Assembly (NCBI GenBank): GCA_003045865.1
Contig: PZPB01000025.1
Location: 1-32,488 of the forward strand
Length of the DNA: 32,488 nucleotides
Source: Bacteroidota bacterium
GTDB taxonomy: Bacteria > Bacteroidota > Bacteroidia > Flavobacteriales > Schleiferiaceae
Reading direction: 5' to 3'
The stretch's first letter is position 1; each line of letters begins with the position of its first letter. Made by a program: the position numbers and the translations under genes. The notes below the pieces were generated by a model that worked only from the letters and a program-made list of their open reading frames with translations, ran no database searches and had not been told where the DNA came from. Below, piece after piece: positions 1 through 6,999 of the stretch.

Positions 1-549
1 CTTCCCCCTAACCGCAAAGCCACTGATTTTAATGCTTTAAATCAAGATCAGATTAAAAAAGCAGCTGTTTTAGTATTAATAGAAAATAATAACAACCAGC
101 CACAGGTGGTCCTAATCCTTCGTACTACTTATAAGGGAACTCATAGTGGTCAAGTTAGTTTCCCCGGCGGAAAACGTGAAAAAGAGGATGTAGATTTCTT
201 AGACACGGCCTTGAGGGAATCTGAAGAAGAAATTGGCATCAGCCGCAATGATTTACAAGTTTTAGGGGCTTTAAGCCCCATTTATATTCCACCCAGTAAT
301 TTTTTAGTTTATCCATTTGTTGCAATAAGTCATAAGGTATTGGATAAGGTGCCGGAAGAAAAAGAAGTAGCAGGAATCTATACTCTTGCTTTAGATCAGC
401 TATTTGCCTCTGATACTCTTCGCGAAACCGAAATTTCTTCTGGTTCTGGGATAAAAGTAAAAGTCCCCGCTTTTCATATTTCCGATCTAAAAATTTGGGG
501 AGCAACAGCGATGATGTTGTGCGAGCTAAAATATATCCTAAAAAAATAA
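1..549 (+). CDS. NUDIX hydrolase, probable CoA pyrophosphatase (5' end cut by window)
   Basis: The frame is open from base 1 to the TAA at 547-549, so the N-terminus lies outside the window; a GTG at 106 is only an internal codon. The protein carries the NuCoA signature (LILR..YKGTHSGQVSFPGGK) directly followed by a Nudix box ending RESEEEIGI, with spacing like human NUDT7 and E. coli NudL. Family knowledge: these enzymes cleave CoA or acyl-CoA to phosphopantetheine and 3',5'-ADP using Mg2+ or Mn2+ bound by the Nudix glutamates. The C-terminal half (IPPSNFLVYPFVA, then KVPAFHISDLKIWGATAMML) also fits this subfamily. The next gene, an acyltransferase, is on the same strand but 234 nt away behind its own promoter-like box, so they are probably not one operon. 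Confidence in the family is high; the exact substrate is inferred. Confidence 0.9.
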   Translation, partial: LPPNRKATDFNALNQDQIKKAAVLVLIENNNNQPQVVLILRTTYKGTHSGQVSFPGGKREKEDVDFLDTALRESEEEIGISRNDLQVLGALSPIYIPPSNFLVYPFVAISHKVLDKVPEEKEVAGIYTLALDQLFASDTLRETEISSGSGIKVKVPAFHISDLKIWGATAMMLCELKYILKK

Positions 550-757
550 GCCGATTTAGACTTTAAACTCTTGGTAAATGCGGGTCTATCTGGAAATTCC
601 TCAAAACCAAAGAAGCTCGCTACTAATAAGTTAGACAAGTGAAAACGCCATTTAAAAAGAGCTTTGCTATTGCGCTTTTCCTTAAAATCCACACCCGGAT
701 ACTCTAATTTAAGGTTATACTGCAATGAATAGCACTTCGTAGAAATTTTCCAAAGCT

Positions 758-765
758 TATATTTG
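758..765 (+). promoter_or_regulatory. -7 promoter box TATATTTG upstream of acyltransferase
   Basis: TATATTTG matches the Bacteroidota -7 consensus TAnnTTTG and ends 18 nt before the ATG at 784. The predicted transcript would have a leader of only about 10 nt. No clear -33 TTG is seen at the usual spacing. Confidence 0.5.
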
Positions 766-783
766 CGCCGAAGGAACTAGAAA

Positions 784-1560
784 ATGAAGCTAAAATTTAA
801 AGACTCTTTTGGTAATTCGCTGCTGTTGAAACGTTTGCTAATATTCGTTTTCGGGAGTATCGCTTATTATCGTTTTAATATTGCCAACAAAACGAAGATT
901 TCAGGTAGTCATGTATTAAAAGGACTTCGCAAGCAAAATGTTCTTTTTGTTAGCAATCACCAAACCTATTTTGCTGATGTTACGGGCCTTTACCAAGTTT
1001 TTTGCTGTGCCAAATGGGGTATTTACGATCGCATCAATTTTCCATTCTTTGTTTTAAACCCTAAGCTCAATATCTTTTTTATTGCGGCTTTAGAAACCAT
1101 GTCTGCCGGCTTATTGCCCAAGCTTTTCGCTAATGTTGGAAGCGTATCTATAAAACGAACTTGGCGTTCTGCTGGTAAAAATGTCGACCGAGGAGTCGAT
1201 CCTCGCGATATCCAAAAAATATTTACTGCTTTAGAAAATGGCTGGGTAATAACTTTCCCGCAAGGAACCACTACTCCCTTTGTGAATGGCAGAAAAGGGA
1301 CAGCTCACATAATTAAAGAAACCAAACCGATTGTTATTCCTGTGGTGGTTGATGGTTTTCGCCGTGCCTTCGATAAAAAGGGCTTACTCTTAAAAAAGAA
1401 AGGGGTTAACCTTAGCATTCGTTTTAAGGATCCCTTAGAAATAGACTTCGATAAAGACTCGTCCGAAATTCTAGACCAAATTATGGATAGTATTGAGCAG
1501 AGTGAGGATTACAATACCATGAAAAAGATTGATGAAGTTAGCGAATTATCCAACGCTTAG
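784..1560 (+). CDS. PlsC-like 1-acyl-glycerol-3-phosphate acyltransferase family protein
   Basis: This 258-residue protein has the lysophospholipid acyltransferase fold motifs. Motif I is SNHQTYFADV (His59, Asp65) and motif III is FPQGTTTPF (158-166), followed by KPIVIPVVVDGF at 181-192. The family transfers an acyl chain to lysophosphatidic acid or a related lysolipid on the inner face of the cytoplasmic membrane. An N-terminal hydrophobic stretch (about 17-30) could anchor it. Two oddities: the catalytic motif is HX5D rather than the textbook HX4D, and the usual FPEGT glutamate is Gln160. It therefore belongs to a divergent subgroup, and the acceptor could be another lipid, for example an aminolipid. 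The ATG at 784 is chosen because a -7 box lies 18 nt upstream. The family call is firm, the substrate is not. Confidence 0.85.
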   Translation: MKLKFKDSFGNSLLLKRLLIFVFGSIAYYRFNIANKTKISGSHVLKGLRKQNVLFVSNHQTYFADVTGLYQVFCCAKWGIYDRINFPFFVLNPKLNIFFIAALETMSAGLLPKLFANVGSVSIKRTWRSAGKNVDRGVDPRDIQKIFTALENGWVITFPQGTTTPFVNGRKGTAHIIKETKPIVIPVVVDGFRRAFDKKGLLLKKKGVNLSIRFKDPLEIDFDKDSSEILDQIMDSIEQSEDYNTMKKIDEVSELSNA

Positions 1561-1584
1561 ATTGATTTTTACGTTTTACTAATA

Positions 1585-1592
1585 TAATTTCG
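1585..1592 (+). promoter_or_regulatory. Promoter: TTG then TAATTTCG upstream of lipoprotein pair
   Basis: TAATTTCG has one mismatch to TAnnTTTG. A TTG at 1562-1564 sits 20 nt upstream, the expected -33 to -7 spacing in Bacteroidota. The ATG of the first lipoprotein is 18 nt downstream. Confidence 0.4.
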
Positions 1593-1610
1593 ACCATAAT
1601 TTAAAACCAT

Positions 1611-2354
1611 ATGCGCCAATCACTTTTAGCCATTTGCTGCGGCCTTTTTTTACTAAGCAGCTGCCAAGAAAAAGATCTATTGGTAGATAATCCTCCACCA
1701 CCAACAGATAACCTTTTATGGAGCTTTATACCCTTTTATGGCGAAGAGGGTTTGGACTATGATTCCATTTATAAAAATGATTTAGGAATCAGCTTTATGA
1801 TCGATTCAGTTTCGCTTTTAATTACCGACGTTAATTTTTACGACGAAAACCTTAAGCAAATTATTGATACTGCTCCTAATTTCATCTATCTAACTCGTGG
1901 TAATAGCGAAAAGCTAAATGGCTTATTACCAGCTGGTGGTTATTATGGTAGCTATAATATCTTTTTGGGCGCCGACTCTCTCAATGCTTTAAGCTATCGT
2001 CAGGAAGTCCAAAAAATTGCTCCCTCCATGGTTAGAGAAGATATTTTTGGCTTAGACTTTTTTAAGATAAAAGGTAGAATTTTCGATCCTTCAAAACTAC
2101 CTGATACAGTTTTAATTCCAGTAGAATATACACTGGGAACCTATCTTTTAACCGACACGATGAATACTGACCTTAGAAGTTTTAGTATCGATAATAGTCA
2201 GCAAATTACCATTGTTCTACTCGCTGATTTAAAACCGGTTTTATCCAGTCTCAATTTCAATTTAATCCAAGATATCTATAGCGACCCTACTGACTTACAA
2301 GATTTTACTCTTGCGCAACAGCTAAAAGACAGTCTGGCTATTGGTATTTTTTAA
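1611..2354 (+). CDS. MbnP-like surface/periplasmic lipoprotein, divergent copy
   Basis: The 247-residue product starts with a lipoprotein signal (MRQSLLAICCGLFLLSSC, lipobox LSSC, lipidated Cys18), so it should be anchored to the outer membrane. The body is not a strong match to anything I know, but its layout parallels the next gene: a short leading strand, an 'IDSVSLLITDVNFYDENLKQI' style segment where the neighbour has 'FKLYLSNIRLMRND', then a middle region and a C-terminal 'ITIVLLADLKPVL' strand matching the neighbour's 'IVLNFDLEKLF'. I infer a diverged MbnP-type domain. Nine bases separate it from the downstream gene, so the two are surely co-transcribed. Lipoprotein status is seen directly; the domain assignment is an inference from comparison with the neighbour. 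Confidence 0.75.
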   Translation: MRQSLLAICCGLFLLSSCQEKDLLVDNPPPPTDNLLWSFIPFYGEEGLDYDSIYKNDLGISFMIDSVSLLITDVNFYDENLKQIIDTAPNFIYLTRGNSEKLNGLLPAGGYYGSYNIFLGADSLNALSYRQEVQKIAPSMVREDIFGLDFFKIKGRIFDPSKLPDTVLIPVEYTLGTYLLTDTMNTDLRSFSIDNSQQITIVLLADLKPVLSSLNFNLIQDIYSDPTDLQDFTLAQQLKDSLAIGIF

Positions 2355-2363
2355 CCCACCAAT

Positions 2364-3122
2364 ATGAAAACCTTAAAAATCTCTGCCCTAATCGTTCTTA
2401 GTCTAATTCTGGGTACTGCTTGTGAAAAAGACAATAATGAAGAATCTGTCCAAGGTATTTTAAGGTTTAGAACAGAAATGACCTCTGGACTGCAAAGTCA
2501 GAAGTTCAATATCGGGGATACCATTCAAATAGGAAACTATGATTTCAACTTAAAGAAATTTAAGTTGTATTTGTCTAATATCCGCCTGATGAGGAACGAT
2601 AGTACTTTTCTAGAGATTAAGGATATTCTTTTGGCCGATGTGGGTGATGATATTACGGGGCAGTTTAGTGTAAATTTAGATCCGGATGAATTTACAGGTC
2701 TTTATTTAGGCTATGGCCTAGATACCGCTCAAAATAATTCGATTCCTGAAAGTTTTGAAAGAGACCATCCCCTCTCCTCCTTTAATCAGATGTATTGGAC
2801 GATGTTAAAATATCGCTTTGCGATTTTAGAAGGACGTTCGAATTTAGTCGATTCTTTGGGTACTAATAGTGATAAACTTAATGCTTATCATCCTGGTACC
2901 GACGTTTTATACCGCACCAAAAGCTTTCCGCTTAATTTAAAAATTGAAGAAGATGGTTCAAAAACCATAGTGCTCAATTTCGATTTGGAAAAACTGTTTG
3001 TGGGAAACGATACTATTGACCTTATGACGGAACCCCAAACTCATTCGGAGCAAGTTGATTTTCATATTGCCACTAAATTTATGGACAATTTGAAAGATTG
3101 TGCAGAAATTTCTCTGCTCTAG
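2364..3122 (+). CDS. MbnP-like family lipoprotein
   Basis: The 252-residue protein has a lipoprotein signal peptide ending LGTAC (Cys20) followed by an acidic, asparagine-rich linker. The mature part shows the MbnP-family pattern: FNLKKFKLYLSNIRL near the N-terminus, a glycine-rich 'GLYLGYGLD' strand, and the characteristic 'MYWTMLKYRFAILEG' segment with a conserved Trp. MbnP proteins were first linked to methanobactin operons, where a partner di-heme protein (MbnH) oxidises a tryptophan and copper is bound. No di-heme peroxidase or TonB receptor is adjacent here, so a copper role is not supported by context. It follows the preceding lipoprotein after 9 nt and is followed, after 40 nt with its own promoter box, by mpl. 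Confidence 0.8.
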   Translation: MKTLKISALIVLSLILGTACEKDNNEESVQGILRFRTEMTSGLQSQKFNIGDTIQIGNYDFNLKKFKLYLSNIRLMRNDSTFLEIKDILLADVGDDITGQFSVNLDPDEFTGLYLGYGLDTAQNNSIPESFERDHPLSSFNQMYWTMLKYRFAILEGRSNLVDSLGTNSDKLNAYHPGTDVLYRTKSFPLNLKIEEDGSKTIVLNFDLEKLFVGNDTIDLMTEPQTHSEQVDFHIATKFMDNLKDCAEISLL

Positions 3123-3136
3123 TTCTTAGTATGCCG

Positions 3137-3144
3137 TAGCTTTG
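3137..3144 (+). promoter_or_regulatory. -7 promoter box TAGCTTTG upstream of mpl
   Basis: TAGCTTTG is an exact TAnnTTTG match. The in-frame TTG at 3142 lies inside this box, so it cannot be the translation start of a transcript made here; the ATG at 3163, 18 nt after the box, is the likely start. Confidence 0.5.
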
Positions 3145-3162
3145 TTCTACAAAATATCATCC

Positions 3163-4515
3163 ATGAAAATACATCTTATTGCCATCGGAGGCAGCGCGAT
3201 GCACAATTTAGCTATCGCCCTTCACCAACAGGGACATGCAGTAAGTGGAAGTGACGACGAAATTTTTGAACCTTCAAAAAGTCGATTGGCTAAATATGGA
3301 CTTTTACCCAACCAAATGGGATGGGATGAGAAAAATATCTCTGATAGTCTTGAACTAGTTATTTTGGGTATGCACGCCCGTACTGATAATATTGAGTTAA
3401 AAAAAGCCCAAGAATTGGGACTAAAAGTTCTCTCTTACCCCGAGTATTTATACGAAAACAGTAAAGATAAAACCCGCGTAGTAATTGCTGGTAGCCATGG
3501 GAAAACTAGTATTACCGCGATGGTTTTACATAGTCTCCACTTTCACAATCGTGATTGTGATTATATGGTGGGCGCACAGTTAGAAGGCTTTGAAACCATG
3601 GTAAGGCTTACTAATCATAATGAATTTATTCTTTTAGAAGGGGATGAATACCTCTCCTCGCCTCTCGATCCGCGACCTAAATTTATTCATTATAAACCCA
3701 ATATCGCACTCTTGTCTGGCATTGCCTGGGATCATGTAAATGTTTTCCCCGACTATGAGGATTATAAAAAACAATTCGATCAATTATTAGATTGCATAGA
3801 ACCGGGTGGAGTGATCATTTATAATGAGGACGATCCGGAAGTATTAGATGTTATTCATCGCACTAAAAATGAGGTGAAAAAATTCCCTTATAGCCTTCCT
3901 ACCTATCGAGTAGAAGATCAACATTTCATTCTCGACACCTTTGAGGGAGATTTAGAATTAAAAGTATTTGGCGCTCATAACATGAGTAATCTGGAGGGTG
4001 CACGTTGGATCTGCAACCAAATGGGCCTTAATGATGAAGAATTTTATGAGGCAATTGAAGAATTTGAAGGTGCTTCTAAGCGTCTCGAAAAAATGGATGT
4101 TGCGGTAAATTATGATATTTACCGTGATTTCGCCCACGCCCCATCTAAAGTTAGAGCGAGCGTTTCGGGTACTAAGGAAACCTATGGCGACAAAAAGTTA
4201 GTTGCTGTTTTTGAGCTTCATACTTTCAGCAGTCTTAGTATTAATTTTATTAGTCAGTATAAGTCCAGCTTAGATAAGGCCGATAGCGCCATTGTGTACT
4301 ATAACCCGAAAGTACTAGAGCATAAAAAGTTAGCTCCTCTTGATGCTATTTCGGTGAAGGAAGCTTTTGGCAATCCAAACATAGAGGTCATTACTGACCG
4401 CGAAGAGTTGATTAATACCATCAAAAATAGAGGTGCTTCTGCAGATGTGTTATTACTGATGAGCTCCGGTAATTTCGATGCCATTAACTGGACAGAAGAA
4501 CTAATTAAGGGATAA
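3163..4515 (+). CDS. mpl: UDP-N-acetylmuramate:L-alanyl-gamma-D-glutamyl-meso-diaminopimelate ligase
   Basis: The 450-residue product is a Mur ligase. It begins with the Rossmann-like MKIHLIAIGGSAMHNLA typical of Mpl and MurC, has the ATP loop AGSHGKTS (109-116), the central LLEGDEYLSS and 'SGIAWDHVNVFPDYEDY' segments, and a C-terminal 'YRDFAHAPSKVRAS' motif. Family knowledge: Mpl attaches recovered murein tripeptide to UDP-MurNAc, short-cutting peptidoglycan synthesis in the cytoplasm. Mpl rather than MurC is favoured by the 'FEGASKRLE' and 'DFAHAP' motifs and by the length of about 450. The frame is open further upstream to a TTG at 3142, but that codon is inside the promoter box, so ATG 3163 is used. 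It is followed after 24 nt by pyrR with its own promoter box. Confidence 0.9.
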   Translation: MKIHLIAIGGSAMHNLAIALHQQGHAVSGSDDEIFEPSKSRLAKYGLLPNQMGWDEKNISDSLELVILGMHARTDNIELKKAQELGLKVLSYPEYLYENSKDKTRVVIAGSHGKTSITAMVLHSLHFHNRDCDYMVGAQLEGFETMVRLTNHNEFILLEGDEYLSSPLDPRPKFIHYKPNIALLSGIAWDHVNVFPDYEDYKKQFDQLLDCIEPGGVIIYNEDDPEVLDVIHRTKNEVKKFPYSLPTYRVEDQHFILDTFEGDLELKVFGAHNMSNLEGARWICNQMGLNDEEFYEAIEEFEGASKRLEKMDVAVNYDIYRDFAHAPSKVRASVSGTKETYGDKKLVAVFELHTFSSLSINFISQYKSSLDKADSAIVYYNPKVLEHKKLAPLDAISVKEAFGNPNIEVITDREELINTIKNRGASADVLLLMSSGNFDAINWTEELIKG

Positions 4516-4523
4516 AAAAATGC

Positions 4524-4531
4524 TAATTTTG
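4524..4531 (+). promoter_or_regulatory. -7 promoter box TAATTTTG upstream of pyrR
   Basis: This is an exact TAnnTTTG match with only 8 nt between it and the pyrR ATG at 4540. A transcript starting about 5-7 nt after the box would be leaderless or carry at most 4 nt of leader. Confidence 0.5.
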
Positions 4532-4539
4532 ACGACTAG

Positions 4540-5094
4540 ATGGCCTTAAATAAAAAACTACTTCTTAGTCCCCGCAATGTCGATATCACCTTGCATCGCT
4601 TAGCCATGCAGCTAATAGAGAATCACGGTGATTTTAAAGATACTGTGCTTATTGGACTTCAGCCGAGAGGCAGCGCAGTACTGACCAAATTATTGGAAAT
4701 CTTAAACAATAAAGAGTCTGGAAAAATAGCGAGTGGAACCTTAGATATCACCTTTTTTAGAGATGACTTTAGAAGAAGGGATACGCCACTGCAGCCCAGC
4801 AAAACAAAAATTGATGTTTTATTAGAAGGTAAAAAAGTTGTTTTCATTGACGATGTGCTTTTTACCGGGAGAAGTGTGCGCTCTGCAATGGATGCTGTAC
4901 AATCTTTTGGACGTCCCGCCGAGGTCGAATTATTAGTTTTAATCGACCGCAGGTTTAGTCGTGAGTTACCTATACAACCCGATTATTCTGGTCAACATGT
5001 AGATAGCCTTATTGGCGATAAAGTATTAGTAGAATGGCAACATTTAGGTGCCTTAGAAGACGCTGTATATTTAGAAACTGGAGATAATGAGTGA
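4540..5094 (+). CDS. pyrR: Bifunctional pyr operon regulator / uracil phosphoribosyltransferase PyrR
   Basis: The 184-residue protein is a type I phosphoribosyltransferase. It has the PRPP loop VVFIDDVLFTGRS (100-112), the upstream LIGLQPRGSAVL motif (38-48) and the 'LDITFFRDDF' segment (68-77) that marks PyrR. In Bacillus, PyrR binds pyr mRNA leaders when UMP is high and also has weak UPRTase activity (uracil plus PRPP to UMP). Here its stop overlaps the pyrB start by 8 nt, so the two are translationally coupled and their link to pyrimidine synthesis is clear. The promoter box leaves almost no 5' leader and there is no gap before pyrB, so the classical leader-attenuation targets are absent locally. 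Confidence 0.92.
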   Translation: MALNKKLLLSPRNVDITLHRLAMQLIENHGDFKDTVLIGLQPRGSAVLTKLLEILNNKESGKIASGTLDITFFRDDFRRRDTPLQPSKTKIDVLLEGKKVVFIDDVLFTGRSVRSAMDAVQSFGRPAEVELLVLIDRRFSRELPIQPDYSGQHVDSLIGDKVLVEWQHLGALEDAVYLETGDNE

Positions 5095-6028
5095 GTTAAG
5101 CACTAAGCACTTATTAGGTATAAAATACCTTGTAAAATCTGATATCGAATTAATATTCGAAACAGCTAACCAGTTTAAAGAGGTGATTAACCGTCCTATT
5201 AAAAAGGTGCCGTCTATGCGGGATCTTACTGTTGCTAACTTATTTTTTGAAAACAGTACTCGCACCCGGCTTTCCTTTGAGTTAGCCGAGAAGAGGTTAT
5301 CAGCAGATGTAGTTAATTTCTCTGCTAGCAGTTCTTCGGTATCAAAAGGAGAAACCCTAATTGATACCGTTAATAATATTTTAGCTATGAAAGTGGATAT
5401 GGTGGTAATGCGCCATCCCAAACCTGGAGCAGCCTACTTTCTCAGTCAAAATGTAGATAGTATTATTGTCAATGCTGGTGATGGTGCGCATGAGCATCCC
5501 ACCCAAGCTTTATTGGATGCTTTCTCTATTAAAGAACGATTAGGCAGTTTAGAAGGTAAAAAAATTGCCATTGTTGGCGATATTCTTCATTCTCGAGTAG
5601 CCTTGTCTAATATTCTATGCTTGCAGAAAATGGGAGCGGAAGTACGAGTATGTGGACCTGCTACGCTTCTACCGAAACATATCGAAAGTTTAGGTATTAC
5701 AAAAAGTACAAATTTGTTGGAAACGCTTGAATGGTGCGATGTCGCCAATATGTTGAGAGTGCAGCACGAACGCCAAAATTTAAAGTTCTTTCCTAGTATT
5801 CGCGAATACAGCCAAATGTTTGGCATCGATAAAAAAACCCTTGAAGGTTTATCTAAAAAGATCATAATAATGCACCCTGGTCCTATCAATCGTGGTGTTG
5901 AAATTAGCACGGATGTAGCTGATAGTAATCAAAGTATTATTCTCGACCAAGTAGAAAATGGGGTGGCCATTCGTATGGCCGTACTTTATTTGTTGGCTTC
6001 AAAAAAGGAGATAAACTTCTCTAAATAA
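5087..6028 (+). CDS. pyrB: Aspartate carbamoyltransferase catalytic subunit
   Basis: At 313 residues this is the usual length for the ATCase catalytic chain. It has the carbamoyl-phosphate site FFENSTRTRLSFE (STRTR at 57-61), the lysine-bearing SSSSVSKGET loop (81-90), HPTQALLD (137-144) and the C-terminal MHPGPINRGVEI. It catalyses the first committed step of pyrimidine synthesis, carbamoyl phosphate plus aspartate to carbamoyl aspartate. The start overlaps pyrR by 8 nt and the stop shares one base with the rnz ATG (TAATG). No pyrI regulatory subunit is adjacent. Confidence 0.96.
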   Translation: MSELSTKHLLGIKYLVKSDIELIFETANQFKEVINRPIKKVPSMRDLTVANLFFENSTRTRLSFELAEKRLSADVVNFSASSSSVSKGETLIDTVNNILAMKVDMVVMRHPKPGAAYFLSQNVDSIIVNAGDGAHEHPTQALLDAFSIKERLGSLEGKKIAIVGDILHSRVALSNILCLQKMGAEVRVCGPATLLPKHIESLGITKSTNLLETLEWCDVANMLRVQHERQNLKFFPSIREYSQMFGIDKKTLEGLSKKIIIMHPGPINRGVEISTDVADSNQSIILDQVENGVAIRMAVLYLLASKKEINFSK

Positions 6029-6999
6029 TGGAGCATTTTAGCCTCAATATATTAGGGGCAAGTTCTGCCATTCCTTTAGCAAACCGCAGTCCAACGGCGC
6101 AGTTTCTGAGCATGGCAGATCATTACTTTCTCATCGATTGTGGTGAAGGCACACAGGTAAAACTTCGTCAGCATAACATTGGTTTATCGCGCATCGAGCA
6201 CATTTTAATTAGTCATTTGCACGGCGATCATTTTTATGGATTGGTTCCACTTTTAAGCAGTTTAAGTTTATTAGAAAGGCAAAAGCCTATTCACATTTAC
6301 GGCCCAGCTGCTTTAGAAGAAGGGATTAACCAGATTATGGCTTTATCAAATTCACGCCTAAATTTTCCATTACACTTTCATCCAACTGATCCCAATAAAA
6401 AAGCTTTAATTTTTGAAAGTGAGAGAATTGAAGTTTTCAGTTTCCCCCTTAGTCACAGCATAGAGTGCACGGGCTTTTACTTTAAAGAAAAACTTGGTCC
6501 TCGCAAAATAATTAAGTCGGCCATTGAAGGTTTAAACCTGAGCGTACCTGAATTACGCGCATTGAAGCAAGGCAAAGATTTGAAAGGGGCGAATGGCGAA
6601 GTTTTACTCAATGAAAAATTTACGCTTCCTCCTTTAGAACCATTCTCTTATGCCTTTTGCAGTGATACGCAATTAATTAAGCATCTCCATCGCTATTTTC
6701 AAAATACCGACCTTTTATATCATGAGGCGACTTTTACGGAAGAGTTTCGCCATCTGGCAACAAGAACAAAGCATAGCACTACCAAAGATGCTGCGCATAG
6801 TGCTAATATAACTGCGACTAAAAACCTTTTAATTGGCCATTTCTCCGTTCGGTATAAAAACTTTAAGCAGCTTTTAAAAGAAGCGCAAGAAGACTTTGAA
6901 GCCACCTATATTGCCAATGAAGGTTGTGTTTATACTATGAAACGCAAGAGTCGCAATTTGGAATTTAGCCGATTGGTTACGGTTCCAAAGGAGGAGTAG
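6028..6999 (+). CDS. rnz: Ribonuclease Z
   Basis: The 323-residue metallo-beta-lactamase-fold enzyme contains ISHLHGDHFYGL (His63, His65, Asp67, His68), the N-terminal 'LGASSAIP.ANRSPTAQ' of RNase Z, the metal ligand region around SHSIECTGF, FCSDTQ, and the C-terminal HEATFTEE and IGHFSVRY motifs. RNase Z cleaves the 3' trailer from tRNA precursors. It is the last gene of the pyrR-pyrB-rnz unit, with start and stop overlapping (TAATG at 6026-6030). Its last 23 nt overlap the 3' end of tamB on the opposite strand, so nothing resembling an intrinsic terminator can sit between them. Confidence 0.95.
   Translation: MEHFSLNILGASSAIPLANRSPTAQFLSMADHYFLIDCGEGTQVKLRQHNIGLSRIEHILISHLHGDHFYGLVPLLSSLSLLERQKPIHIYGPAALEEGINQIMALSNSRLNFPLHFHPTDPNKKALIFESERIEVFSFPLSHSIECTGFYFKEKLGPRKIIKSAIEGLNLSVPELRALKQGKDLKGANGEVLLNEKFTLPPLEPFSYAFCSDTQLIKHLHRYFQNTDLLYHEATFTEEFRHLATRTKHSTTKDAAHSANITATKNLLIGHFSVRYKNFKQLLKEAQEDFEATYIANEGCVYTMKRKSRNLEFSRLVTVPKEE

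Noticed and set aside
3142-3162. TTG start extending mpl by seven residues
   Set aside because: The codon is inside the TAGCTTTG promoter box, and the family opening MKIHLIAIGG begins at the ATG at 3163.
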